DNA of 64,000 bases, from NCBI GenBank assembly GCA_037349105.1, contig JAYJMM010000071.1, forward strand, positions 1 through 64,000, in the 5' to 3' direction. The DNA comes from Limnomonas spitsbergensis. Its lineage: Eukaryota > Chlorophyta > Chlorophyceae > Chlamydomonadales. The stretch's first letter is position 1, and the number at the start of each line of letters is the position of its first letter. Below the pieces are notes generated by a model that did no database searches, was not told where the DNA came from, and worked only from the letters and a program-made list of their open reading frames with translations. A program made the translations under genes and the position numbers. Shown here one piece after another: positions 45,622-56,640 of this stretch.

Positions 45622-48600
45622 ATGCCCATGTTCACTCGCGCAGAGCATGGAGACCGGTTCCGGCAGAGCCTCGCCCAGTCAGGTGCAGTGCAAAGCCTCG
45701 ACGAGCGTGTCATAAACATATGCTTTTGCGACTACGCGGTAAGTAGCTAGTAGCCGAGGGTCAAATTATGCATCATGTCTGGATCATGCTTCTTGCCGAA
45801 ACCGGGAACGTGCATGCATTGACTTATGCAACTAATACCGATTGTATACATTTTCTGTATCTCTTATCTTATGTGGGGCAGAGCTTAGTTGGTTATCATA
45901 GCTGATATATATTGATGATGAAGGCATTCTTGTGGCAATTGTGTGCGCTTGGATTGCGCCCTCTAGCAAACACATAATGGGTATTACATCTATAGTTAGC
46001 ACATCTTTTACATGCCGTATTAATTAAAATCTTCATGCTTTGCTTTGTGTATTGTAGGCGCGCGTCTTGATGCATGGCAGCCCAGAACAAGCGCTGCAAA
46101 TCTACGAGGAGGCGCGAGCTCGACCGGCGACATCCACTCTGCTGTTCCTGAAGGATGAGGGCATTCTTGTCAACGGCATCTTTGGCGGGGCCCACAGTTC
46201 AAAGGCAGCGTTTGTGATGGCCTTCGCTGGTATCAATATCAATAGAGTGGCACCGCCTTAATCAGCCATTTCAATGTCCATGTTCAAAATATGTGTCAAT
46301 ATTGCACCGCTACTCGCAAGTTGCATGCTGAAGATGTTGTTGGGCATTGACACGAAGGTCATGTTTATTTGATACTGATATTTACACGCTTTCTATGCAA
46401 CGTGTGGAACCACACCCGTTAGGACGCTGAAAGCACCATCATATCCAATGCCTTCACCTTGTATACAACTAGAACAATGTGATGCATGCTGCAGGTACCA
46501 AGCCGCAGGTGCTGAAAATAGCATTCAAAGATTACGACAACGAGCACGAAGTGGCCGTTTGGGACTCCCTACAGGCAAAGGTTTGTCGTAGGTCGATTGC
46601 ATACATAGTTGATAAACAGCAAAATCCATTCTCGTAATAATGTTGTGAACTCCACCTGATGTGTCCATGTCTTGTGGTTTACACTTTGATGTGTGACTGG
46701 CTCCGACTTGGTCATGTGAGTAGTATGTGTCAACAATTTATTGTTTGCCTTCAAACCTCGCTAACATGCAAGCATGAATTGGCTTCTGAAGTCGCTTCAA
46801 ACTACTTGACAATCGTGTGCGCTATCCCACTTGTGCCACCGTGGTCATTTCCTTTCCAATCACTAGTGGATTGTCATGCATTCCACGTCCCCCACACAAA
46901 TGTTATTTACAAGTGCGTGCACAATTTTTTCAGTGTTGGTTGGACGTCAAAATATGAACCATGTGTAGGACTGTCCCATGTTCCCACTATTTTTTCGTGT
47001 GCCCAGGCTGTACCAGGCGTCGGCAAGCCGCCCAACCTGGTGGGGCCGCTACAGCTCGTCCGCTTCTCTGCTCAAAGCTGCCTAGCCAGCGGCGCTTGCG
47101 CTGACCGCTGGCGTACATGCGGCGTCATGATGCCGGTCTATCCGGCTACCCTGTCCCATGTGCCGAGCTTGACGGAGGAATTGTCGTGCACCGTCTTCAA
47201 CAACATCAAGGTGTGGCTGCACTTCAGTGTTATTGTTGCAAGTGCTATCAAGATGTGAAGGAGCAAGTGCATTACCCAGGCATTCAGTTTGATATGCCAC
47301 TGGCGTGCTGATGATATAGGAACGGCGGGTCGCGCCAATAATATTACATTCAGTTCGTGTGCCAGTGCTTGAAATGACATCTAGACACGGAGGGTGGGGG
47401 CAAGTAATCCTCAGCAGTTTGTGGGATGCGGTTGATTTTCGTGTACGGAAGCAACATCCTGCCAAATGTTAAGTATTTTTTATACTATTGTTGCTATGCA
47501 CTTTTGCAAGTTGCAGCCTCTTGTGGCATGTGGCAATCTTATACACTAGCCATCTCGAGAGTGGGACCAAGGCGGTGAGTCCAAATGTATGGGGCTGGTG
47601 GACAAGGCATGTGCTTGCACATGAGCAACTCACTGGTCGACTTGTTGTTGCTTGTTATTTCGTGGTAGACATATTTTCTCCCATCCGCCTCGCATTCCAC
47701 AATATCATGTACAGGCATATGCAATATTATATAATATTATATACCGTAGTATATACCGTAGTATATAAAGTATATTATATAATATATATTCGAATTCGGC
47801 ATATCATATATACTTTATATTAAGTCGCGAAAATCCCGAATGTCGCGACTGAAAACGCGGAAATACGGCATTTCAGCTACTGTAGGCTACTTGTGAGACA
47901 AGCGCATGCGTTCTCGTCCGATGCTATACTCCAATAATACTCGTGTTACCTGGAATGGCCCCTAAGAAAGTGAAACGATCTATCCTTCTCGACAATGGCA
48001 AGCAACTGCACTTAGGAACCGAGTGAGAGCCTGAGGCTTTGTGTGCCGAGCTGAATAAGATTAAGCGAGTTTGGAACAATCGGTCCAGCGGAACTGGTTA
48101 GCATGGGGGCGGACGTACACCAGTAGCCGCTCTCGCCTAGGTATCGCGCGGGCTGAGAAGCTGATTTATGTCAAGGCGAACCGTGACGACGGCGAGGTCA
48201 AGGAGGTTCAGCACGAGGAGGTTTCTCTGAATTATTACTCCGACTAACTTGATAACTTCGGAACAGTCATGCTATGAGACTCAAATGTATGCCTAGTGAT
48301 CATGTAGAGGTACTTTAACTGAACTTCTGGACCAGACCTGCCCCATTTTGCGAACCCGTGATCCGCGTCAAACAAATACAATGTTTTAATGTTTTGAGGA
48401 CATAGCTTTCTTAGATGGGACGAGTTAGCTGCAGATTCTGAATGCCCTGATTAAGCTGAATCCAGACCTCTATTTTTTTTAACTTTGGCCCACTTATTTC
48501 TGACTTTATATACTATATACCGTACTGTCGGTGTCAATTGGTATCCACCATGGACTCAAAACATGAAGCCACTCTGGATAAAGGGGCCTTAAAAATTAAA

Positions 48601-50691
48601 ACGGTCGAACCAAAGCTGGATAGTCGTAAAAGTCGTATTCTGTGCGGAAAGTGTGTTTTTGCCGTGTTTTCTCCTCTAATTCAGGATGCAAGCTATGTCG
48701 TGTATATATGTGATATGAATAGACTAGTTAAAGTCCCCCTCGGTGGTAGGGGCCGGCATGGATCAGCAACTGCTAGCCACAGAACGCTTGCCCACTTGTT
48801 TTCACCTGAGGTCCAGCTAGCACAGCAGGCAGCAGCTGCAGAAAGAGCAGCATTGAGAGAAGCATCGGCAATAGAAGTAGCAGATGCAGCAGAAGCCGAA
48901 GAATGGCAGTACGGGGACGAGCAATCGTCAGATGCGGGCGACGATGTGTTTGGATGGGACGTTCCCGCTCAGGTTTCTTCCCGCAAATTTGCGAATGAGC
49001 TACTCGATCTAGCCCAGGAGGTGGCTGATGTTGCTGAGGCGCCCGCTGCTGCCACCGATCCGCATTCGACTACTGCGAGGAAGTGTGGCATGTGTGGACT
49101 GAGCTGGCTTGACTGAGATGGCTGTATTTCACTTGAGCCCCTTGACTGAGATGGCTGTATTTCACAAAAACCAATTTTAAAAGCATCTTCGATAAACCAA
49201 AAAATAAACCAAAAAATATCTCCATGCCAATGCTGGATAAAATTAGGCTTCATTCAAGCCCAAAACATGAAACCAAAGCTATTGGATACCATTTGACACT
49301 GACGGTACAGTATATGATATATATATTATATACTTTACATTGGCGGGGCATGTAAAGTATATTGCCGATGCCTAATCATGTGCCTTTCATATTGTTAAAG
49401 CATTGTGAACTAGCGATTCACGCAGCCCCAACATTTCGTTTTTCGACGCAGACCGCCCTGGACTTCATGCATGAAGCGAGTCTTTGCCACATGGACGTAA
49501 AGCCGTCCAACATCTTCGTGGACATGGAGGGAGACTTTTACCTGGGCGACTACGGAGCAACGGTGCGCGAAGGAGACACACTTCGAGAGCGCAGTCCTTC
49601 CTTCTGGCCAGAGGTACGACCTGGCTGATGGAAGATCATGTACGTTTGCAATCATTAAAATATTATTGTCTGAAATGCAGATATGATGGGTTATGTTGAA
49701 GGTGTGTCGCTTGCAGGTTTTCCTGGCTTTCTCTGTTGCCTCTCGATTGATAATCTAGTATCAAATGTGCTAATGCTTCTCTCCGTAAACTCCGGAATTA
49801 TACCGGTTTCGACCCGTCACACCCTCGGCCCTTTCAGACTGCTCGGGCCACTCGAGTCTTCAGGTTCAAAACCTTCAAAGCTACAGTACTTAGGAAACTA
49901 AGGTCACCAAGGCCAATCATGTCACCAACGCCTCAAGGTCAATCATGCCACCACCAAGGGGCAAATGAACCACTCAAACAATTAGGCCATTCATGCAATA
50001 ATGGCCACTAAAACCCGGTTCGCCATTCATGCGATTCAGGATGCACATGAACCCCTAAACCCTGAACCCTACACCCTACACCATGCACCCTGACGGTATC
50101 CTGTACCGTCACTAGTGTATCTTTTAGTGAGGCTCAGCTAAACATCAGCTACATTTCAGCTATGCTCCGGCCTCCGGCCTGAGGCCCCAAGCATGGCCAG
50201 GCACGCGGTTTGGGCCTCGAGCCGGATGCCGGTCAAGGTTTGGGGTAAATCGGGCCTCTAGCAGCCGCAGGCCTCTGCATGCGGGCTGGCAAAGTCTGTC
50301 GTCCGGTCAGCCAAGAACCTTAGTTTTTCCCCATTTCCCCCCGGCTGCGCCATAGATCACCTGCCGCTTTCGACCCGCCTTTTGTTCCCAAATTTGACGG
50401 GGAGACGATCGATTTGTAAACCCATGCAACGTCTGTATGGAAATAGTTCATGTAAAATTGGATTCATTGTTGGCTTTTGATCTACATTTGCAGGGCCTCG
50501 GCTGCGACATTGCAAGCAGCTATGCTGACGACGTCCTCCTTGTGGTCGCCATCCTGAGTAAGATCTCTGGTGGCATCGAGATCGACGCAGGCGGGAGCCC
50601 TGTGCCCTCCATCACCGACCTTCGAAAGATCGTGGAGACCTTGGGGGACCCCTTGAAGGATATGCTCTCTCAAGCACTGAACCCGGACTGA
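45622..50691 (+). CDS. Protein kinase-like protein, 6 exons
   Basis: Exons 45622-45738, 46058-46229, 46495-46580, 47007-47210, 49452-49613 and 50494-50691 join in phase to 312 codons plus stop; all five introns are GT-AG. Visible kinase landmarks, numbering from ATG 45622, are a glycine-rich stretch GIFGGA (79-84), beta-3 Lys104 in VLKIAF, an acidic helix-C stretch NEHEVAVW, a hinge-like GVMMPVYP, the catalytic loop HMDVKPSN (Asp208, Lys210, Asn213) and DYG (226-228) in place of DFG. After SPSFWPE the C-lobe is short, ending with a 65-residue exon. It probably phosphorylates protein Ser/Thr, but the substrate is unknown. HMD for HRD and the small C-lobe mean a pseudokinase is possible. The start is the least certain part: ATG 45622 lies in an open frame, but an acceptor at 45643 could indicate a further upstream exon. 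Intron 4 is enlarged to 2.2 kb by transposon insertions. Confidence 0.75.
47720..47825. other. AT-rich, self-complementary stretch
   Basis: Alternating TA-rich sequence (ATACCGTAGTATATACC, then TATATTATATAATATATA) lies in the large kinase intron, at the left boundary of the foreign DNA there. Similar AT-rich text (TATATATTATATACTTTAC) lies at the right boundary near 49320-49345. Confidence 0.5.
48065..48247 (+). pseudogene. hAT transposase C-terminal fragment
   Basis: A 60-codon open stretch ending in TAA reads SVQRNWLAWGRTYTSSRSRL, then ARAEKLIYVKANRDDGEV. This matches the end of the hAT dimerisation domain as known in plants: a conserved Asn-Trp, a basic R.RL motif, then a RAEKLVYV-like strand and Asn. 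No start codon or upstream transposase frame is present (a TAA precedes it directly), so it is a relic. It lies in intron 4 of the kinase-like gene, in the same orientation. Confidence 0.65.
48515..49315. mobile_element. 801-bp TIR element with one ORF
   Basis: The ends form 33-bp terminal inverted repeats, 29 of 33 positions matching: the left arm reads ATATACCGTACTGTCGG then TGTCAATTGGTATCCA, and the right arm is its reverse complement with four changes. Flanks are TA-rich, so the exact target-site duplication cannot be read. The single ORF starts just inside the left arm. The element sits in intron 4 of the kinase-like gene. Confidence 0.7.
48550..49116 (+). CDS. Unrecognised 188-aa protein of the TIR element
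   Basis: The ATG at 48550 lies in an ideal context (CCACCATGG), two bases past the left inverted repeat. I do not recognise the protein. It has a Lys-rich N-terminus, ILCGKC (a CxxC pair, residues 30-35), a short hydrophobic strand (YVVYIC), an Ala/Glu-rich helical middle that could be coiled coil, an acidic stretch, and a C-terminal CGMCGLSWLD giving a second CxxC. Two CxxC pairs could bind one zinc. It has no DDE-type motif that I can see, so it is probably an accessory or DNA-binding protein, or a cargo gene. A chance frame cannot be excluded. Confidence 0.4.
   Translation: MDSKHEATLDKGALKIKTVEPKLDSRKSRILCGKCVFAVFSPLIQDASYVVYICDMNRLVKVPLGGRGRHGSATASHRTLAHLFSPEVQLAQQAAAAERAALREASAIEVADAAEAEEWQYGDEQSSDAGDDVFGWDVPAQVSSRKFANELLDLAQEVADVAEAPAAATDPHSTTARKCGMCGLSWLD
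50051..50110. repeat. Decayed telomere-like repeats and small hairpin
   Basis: ACCCCTAAACCCTGAACCC followed by TACACCCTACACC is about four degenerate CCCTAAA-like units. Next to it, GACGGTA-TCCTG-TACCGTC forms a 7-bp hairpin. Both lie in the last intron of the kinase-like gene. Confidence 0.4.
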
Positions 50692-52448
50692 GGCGATGAG
50701 GATGGTGGTTGTAACGCTGCATATAGGGATGGCTTCTCACATGCACCGTAGATGCGCCTTGCCTTCCTTGCCATATTGATGTTTCCGATGGGTGCGGGGA
50801 GTGTGTGCGGGAATTGTAAAATAAATATCGGTCGGTATGAGAACGTCGATTTTGACTTAAAAGCGTCGTTTCCCCCCAGAAATCGCGCTCTGCGGGCAGC
50901 ATTGGATGATTGTTTTTACCATGCGGGTAGCTTGGGATTAAATATTTGTTGGGGGGTGCGGGAAGGCAACTCAAAATTACGGTATATCTCATTCAGGAGT
51001 CAGAGCGTATTGTTGGGAGATGTCAATGCAAGCCATGGGTTGTGCAGCTAGAATAATCTGTCGGCGGATACACATGCGCAAAGTAACAAAGTAAGAAAGT
51101 AACGCCGGGTGAAAGAGCCATAAACCTTGATCTGTCCTCAGCAACTCACCCTCGTGGACACTTCCAAAAGTAGGAGCCGTCCAATCATAACACCCATAAC
51201 TATACTGTATCCTACATGGCTAACAACGGTCTCAAATGGTCAGTGGACATCAGCGCACAGCCTGGCCCATTCTTGCTTTCAAGAGGAGTTAAGCAGCAGC
51301 GGCTGATTTCAAAATTTACAATACAAAAGTGCGATTGCTACTAGTAGTCAAACGTGTTATAACATTTCAGAGGCTGATTTCGGAGCCACTTGCTCTCTCC
51401 TACACCGTGAAAACCCTGAAAACCTGAACCATTACCCCTACAACTCTGAAGCGCTTAACCCTAAGCCCCAAACCAAAACCACAAATTATCAGGTGCAGCA
51501 CAAGGGCATTCAGTGGATTATATTCAGTGGACCACCCCCATCTTAAACCCTTCAAATCAGTAATCCACATGCTGCCCATGTGGTGGGCCTCATAATGAGC
51601 TTCCTGGACCTTAAATCGGCAGGCCAGAGGCTTCCCCAGCCTGATTTTTGACGTCTCATGAACGGCATGTACATATCAATGAGTGCACTCCAGAACTTGC
51701 CTTACTTTTTCTTCGGCCCACGGGGAAAGAAGTTGGATGGTCAAAATACTGGTTTTAGGGGGGGGGCGGCCATGATTGGTTTTCATGATTTGTATCTTTT
51801 TTCTTCCATCAAAATTACAACGGAACGGTATCGGTAGATTCCCCTTGATGCAAGCATGTCGCGGTGCAAAGCTGCGCAAGGCTTAGGACTACCGGGGAAG
51901 TTAAAAGGGTCTCCGGAATGACGTTTTCCGCCGGGAAGGTTTTTTGGGGGGATCCAATCCCGATCAGGGATCTGATTTCAGAGTTTTAGACGGCATTTGT
52001 TTTCAGACTTTTTAGATTTTTCTTCAAAAAAAAACACGCATTGTTTCTCAGTTTGGATCCTCAATAAAAGGCTCCTCCCCCTCCAGCTCTTCGACAGATA
52101 CTACTGTAGTGGCCTTAAGAAAATGAAGGCGAGGCAAACGGTCCCCCTCGTCAGAAGCCACAAGGGGTACCTCGGGGGGACACCAAAGTTGCTTCTGGCA
52201 GCTCGGGCTCCTCATCCACCACGTCGATGCCACTGGCCAAATGAATGCCAAGCAACCGGGCACGGTCATACAATTTAATTTCTTTGTGCAAAGTTAAAAG
52301 CCTAGGGGCTGCTTGCCCAATCTGGCGAATCTGTAATATAGCTCTCTCTGTGGTAAGTCATAAAGCTGGTTGAGGAAGGAGGTCCCTCAGCTCCCAACTG
52401 CAAGAAGTATGTGCCTCTTCAACGGCCCTCGTCGTTTCCCTCCACGCA
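50692..52448. other. No gene recognised downstream of the kinase-like gene
   Basis: This should include the kinase-like 3' UTR. A second small patch of telomere-like text (CTTAACCCTAAGCCCC) lies near 51450. A minus-strand frame ending at 52048, with an acidic C-terminus (EELEGEEPFIEDPN), is the only frame with protein-like composition, but I cannot place it in a family. Confidence 0.4.
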
Positions 52449-52983
52449 GAAGTTTCCGAGCTCAGACGTTGCATGGCTAGCCTCATGGAGTCACTTCAAC
52501 AGCTGCAGCAGCAGCCCCCAGCAGCCGCGGCGCGGTCGCCGCCGCCGCCGCCCCCCGCCAAAGACTCATCCACGACGGCGACCAAAAGAGCCATCGATGC
52601 CACTCCGGCCCAGCCCCTGGCAGGGCCTCCGTGGCTCCGTGGCGACGACCTGGCCTCATGCCTCTCGTCGTTGCTCAGCGAGCGCCTCGACACGGGCGTG
52701 AGTGTCCTGGACGCTTTCCCGCTTCACAAGACCTCCTAAGCCGGCGGGTGCCTCCGGTTCTCTGTCCGGGTGGAACGCCTGCCGATGGCGCAGGCCATCG
52801 TCCGCAGCCGTTACCGGCTGAAGGGCGCCCAGCTGGCGGTCTTTGACAGCCTGACTTCAGAGGAGCTCGCCGTTCGATCGCCTTGGCCACCGGGCCCTGT
52901 TTCACCGTGCAAAGCTGACCATTACGACCCTGACGGCGGACGGCGCCCCCTGCCGTCGCTTCACCATCCACGGCGAGGCTTAA
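52449..52983 (+). pseudogene. LINE ORF1-like nucleic-acid-binding protein relic
   Basis: An N-terminal heptad-like helix (EVSELRRCMASLMESLQQL) and a Pro-rich linker lead to a region that in LINE ORF1 proteins reads as an RRM-like and C-terminal domain. Here it is AIVRSRYRLKGAQLAVFDSL then TSEELAVR, followed after a frame change by LGHRALFHRAKLTI. The pattern of a basic helix, a LKG turn, a D.LT..E motif and a GHRA.F.RA.L strand is typical. The frame is broken by TAA at 52737 and by a shift near 52876. No reverse transcriptase follows, so this is a dead fragment. The family call rests on pattern memory only. Confidence 0.4.
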
Positions 52984-53676
52984 TAGGCCTTGCTTGCGCC
53001 GGCGATCAAGGCCTATCGGAACTATTAGTGTTGGGTTGTTCTTGTTTGCTGCCTATTTAACTCCTTAGGGCGCTCCAGTTCTTAACTGGCCTCCCCCTTG
53101 GGGCTTACCGTATGGCGGTTGTTTCTTCCCTGCCTGGCAGTTTTTGACGCTTGTTCCGGCTCTTCTCTCGTTTGCTTTCCTAGAGCTATGGCTATGTTAC
53201 GTTTTGCCTCCCTGTGTTGCCCTTGTTGCAGCTCCTTTGGTTAAACTGTCCAAACAGTAACAACGTCAGTCAGTAGTAGTTGCCATGCATAACTAATTTC
53301 CCCTCAAGTTTTCCCCCTTGCCCTTCAAATCTGCAACCTTGCTTGATACCGTCGGTATGCAGAATTTGGCGACTTAAGCTCAGGGTTCCCCGGGTGAAGG
53401 CTGGATTTCCTTAGCTCGTGCTGAATTGCTGATCGATCGGACGATTCGGAAACCGTAGTCACGGATGTGTTTCGTTGTTTTTGGAGTTCGTTGTTCCTTG
53501 AAACAGCCAATTGATTGATTGCATAAATATTTCCCTGTCACTTCGGTGCAATGGGCTTAAGGCTTCGTTAGTCCAAAAAAGTCTAGCTAGCATGCATTGC
53601 TTGCAATGCCGTCGCCGCGAATTGGAAGACAACTTGGATGGGTCAGATGGTTTACGCGTTTCCTGAGGTTATAAAC
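52984..53676. other. Relic sequence with a lone MITE end
   Basis: No gene is supported. At 53453-53510 the text ACCGTAGTCACGGATGTG then TTTCGTTGTTTTTGG matches the left end of the MITE at 60751, including about 20 bp beyond the inverted repeat. No partner end was found nearby, so it is a solo, truncated copy. Confidence 0.5.
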
Positions 53677-53820
53677 CAGTCAGGTCACCTGTAACTCTGT
53701 AAGTGACCATCCACACAAGGGGGGATGCCGATGGGTGGAAAAGGGGGGGACGACGGATATTCATAAATCATAATGACAGTTAATTAACTTCTTCAATTAT
53801 GAACGCTGTCGTCGTTCCAG

Positions 53821-54654
53821 CTGACCATCAGACGAATACTGCCACTCCTTCAAATCGTAGCTTGTCGAACAGTCAAAGCCGGGCGCGACGTGCAGCTCAC
53901 TGATGAAGTGGCTCCCGGATTCTTCCAGTACCTCGAGGAGAAGAGGGTCCTCCCTTTGACCGCTGAGATTCACCCAGCATGGGCTGCATACAAGAAACAG
54001 CTACACCACCAGGCAGGCAAGGGAAAAAACAAGGGGGAACAAGCCAGGGCAGCTGACAAGGAAAACGCCCCCCCTCCCCATGCAGCTACTAAGAAGGCAG
54101 CACCAGTTACAGTTCCCATGCAAGTGCAGGATGTAACAGCGGCAGCACCCATGCAGGATGCAGCAGCAGCAGCACCCATGCAGGATGCAACAGCAGCAGC
54201 ACCCATGCATGATGCAACAGCAGCAACACCCATGCAGGATGCAGCAGCAGCAGCAGCAGCTCCCATGCAGGATGCAACAGCAACAGCAGCCCCCATGCAG
54301 GATGCTGCAGCAACAACAGCCCATATGCAGGATACAACAACAACAACATAAGCAGCCCCTATGCAGGATGCAACAGCAGCAGCCCACATGCATGATGCAA
54401 CAACAGCAGCCCTAGCAGACCCCATGCAGGATCCTCCAGCAGCAGCAGCCCCCATGCAAGATACACCAGCAGCAGCAGCCCCCATGCAGGATGCAGAGGG
54501 AGAGAAAGAACTTCAGGATGGAGCAGCAGCCTTTGACGATGCAACTTTTCAAAAGACAGCTCAGATGCTCGAGGAGCTAGGTTTGGACTTGGGACCTCTG
54601 CTCCCCCCTCCCCCTCTCGGCGCATGTGTCACACATATGCCTGTCACACGCTGA
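53821..54654 (+). CDS. MQDA-repeat protein ORF with in-frame stop
   Basis: An open frame follows a good acceptor (CGTTCCAG at 53820). It starts LTIRRILPLLQIVACRTVKA, continues through LTDEVAPGFFQYLEEKRVLP, then a Lys-rich region, then about 14 repeats of (A)PMQDATAAA, and ends with an acidic helix and LDLGPLLPPPPLG. TAA at 54349-54351 splits it into 176 and 100 codons in the same frame. The repeats are simple GCA/CAG-rich expansions. The front part looks like a folded domain that I cannot name. No ATG lies in this frame before the repeats other than weak candidates; an ATG at 53799 reads another frame. It may be the second gene of the surrounding TIR element, or host sequence captured by it, and is probably a pseudogene. 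Confidence 0.4.
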
Positions 54655-55330
54655 TTCGGCTACCTTTTAAGCCAGTCCTACTGTAGGCTGAGCTGTGAGT
54701 TTCAGATTTGAGCCAGATAAATTGGCATTTGGTCTGCTTGGTGCTGGCTTGAACCATCCTGAAAGTTGCAGGCCATTCTGAACATTTTATTTGTGTGACA
54801 TGCTAGCTCCACTTTGCCTAGCGCGCACGTTGATTCGGCTACCTTTTGAGCCAGTCCTACTGTAGGCTGAGCTGTGAGTTTCGGATTCGAGCCAGATAAA
54901 TTGGCATTTGGTCTGCTTAGTGCTGGCTTAAACCATCCTGAAAGTTGCAGGCCATTCTGAACATTTTATTTGTGTGACCTGCTAGCTCCACTTTGCCTAG
55001 CGCGCACGTTGATTCGGCTACCTTTTGAGCCAGTCCTACTGTAGGCTGAGCTGTGAGTTTCGGATTTGAGCCAGATAAATTGGCATTTGGTCTGCTTAGT
55101 GCTGGCTTAAACCATCCTGAAAGTTGCAGGCCATTCTGAACATTTTATTTGTGTGACCTGCTAGCTCCACTTTGCCTAGCGCGCACGTTGATTCGGCTAC
55201 CTTTTGAGCCAGTCCTACTGAAGGCTGAGCTGTGAGTTTCGGATTTGAGCCAGATAAATTGGCATTTGGTCTGCTTAGTGCTGGCTTGAACCATCCTGAA
55301 AGTTGCAGGCCATTCTGAACATTTTATTGG
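54650..55330. repeat. 179-bp tandem repeat, about 3.8 copies
   Basis: GATTCGGCTACCTTTT recurs at 179-bp spacing (near 54652, 54831, 55010 and 55189). Copies are over 95% alike, so the expansion is recent. It lies inside the KDZ-like element, directly after the MQDA-repeat ORF. Confidence 0.95.
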
Positions 55331-55359
55331 CGGTTTCTACTTTAAAACAAACCTATAAT

Positions 55360-55745
55360 TCAAAGAGCAGTTGGCTTTGAACTTGAAATGGAGTCTCATA
55401 CCACTGCAGTTCTCTCAAGTTGAAAACTCGGAGGCTTGTACCATGTTTCAATTGGACCAGTCTTAAAAGTCTTAGCGCAGAGCTTTCCAGCTGGACATGA
55501 ATGCAAGTATCTCCAAAAGGCAAGCTGAAACAGAATTCACTGAACAGCTGGCCTCGAACTTGAAATGGAGGCTCATAGTCATGCATTTCTCTGAATCTCG
55601 AAGCCATGTATCATGTTTCAGTTGGATCAGTCTTAAAAAGTCTTAGCGCAGAGTTTTCCGGCAGAACTTGCATGCGAGTACCTCAAGAAGGCAAGCTGAA
55701 ACAGAATTCAAATAACACTTGGCCTCGAACTTGAAATGGAATCCA
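55360..55745. repeat. About 188-bp tandem duplication
   Basis: GAACTTGAAATGGA occurs near 55379, 55558 and 55729, with GTCTTAGCGCAGAG and AAGGCAAGCTGAAACAGAATTC shared between copies. It is diverged and older than the preceding 179-bp array. It lies inside the KDZ-like element. Confidence 0.85.
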
Positions 55746-55889
55746 GGTCAAATAATATATTATTGAATGCTTGCCACTTCACCAGCAGTATGGCCTTTGT
55801 TCAAAACCATTTCAACATAAACCAACTGATCTAATTCACCATTTCAGAGCCTCCAATTGCTGAATGAGGCATGAGAGAAGCTTCCTCCA

Positions 55890-56343
55890 TCAGCGCAAGA
55901 GAATGCCATGCCCGCTGCTCTCCCCCACCACCTCCACTCTCGCATCGACCGCACATAGAGTGCGCTTCGCCCAGGACCCCAGCCTTGCCTTCTCAGCAGC
56001 CACCACCGGCATCTCCTCAGAGCACCTTGCCAGGTCAGATTGGCACCTGTGAGCAAGCTTGCCCCAGTAAATGGCAGCCCCGACCCCAGACTGCCATGGC
56101 CCCTCCCCTGTCTTCAACATCTCCTTAATAGCCGCCCCAGACAATCGCTGCTCGTTGACACTCTGGTCAGTCCCGACGGCCTTCCAGAGGTACATCTCGT
56201 CGAGCAGCTTGTGCATGGCAGCCTTCTTCCTGCCTATGCTTTTCTTCAGTGCCCGGCCCTCCTTGCTTGAAGGCCCCACCATCTCCTTCTTGACCCTCTT
56301 GTCTTGGACCTCATGCACGGCCAGCATTATGCGCTCCTCTAGG
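55890..56343 (-). pseudogene. KDZ-like transposase C-terminal helical region
   Basis: An open minus-strand stretch follows an acceptor (GATTTGCAG). It reads LEERIMLAVHEVQDKRVKKE, GRALKKSIGRKKAAMHKLL then DEMYLW, a long charged helix region of the kind that ends KDZ transposases. It is in the same orientation as the Cys-cluster exon upstream, but only about 300 bp separate them. That leaves no room for the catalytic DDE core, so the element looks internally deleted. The family link is inferred. Confidence 0.4.
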
Positions 56344-56640
56344 CTGCAAATCAGCATTCGGCAAACAAATAATCAACATCAGAATTTACCACAAGTTGCG
56401 CATGGGAATGCCAGTATTGATAAACTGACCCCCTAGGCCCCAAGCAGCCATGCAAGTGTCACTGACACCATGACCTGATCACTCTGTTGTCACGAAGATG
56501 CATCTTGAAATCTGGAGGCCGTGATGTGTTTGGAGGCGTCACACCAAGTCTCGTGTCCGTCGGGGAGCGAGCTCAGAAATGCTGCGATGGAAGTCAAACA
56601 ACAAGGAGTTAGTTAAATGTCAGGAGACAGAGGAAGAGCA

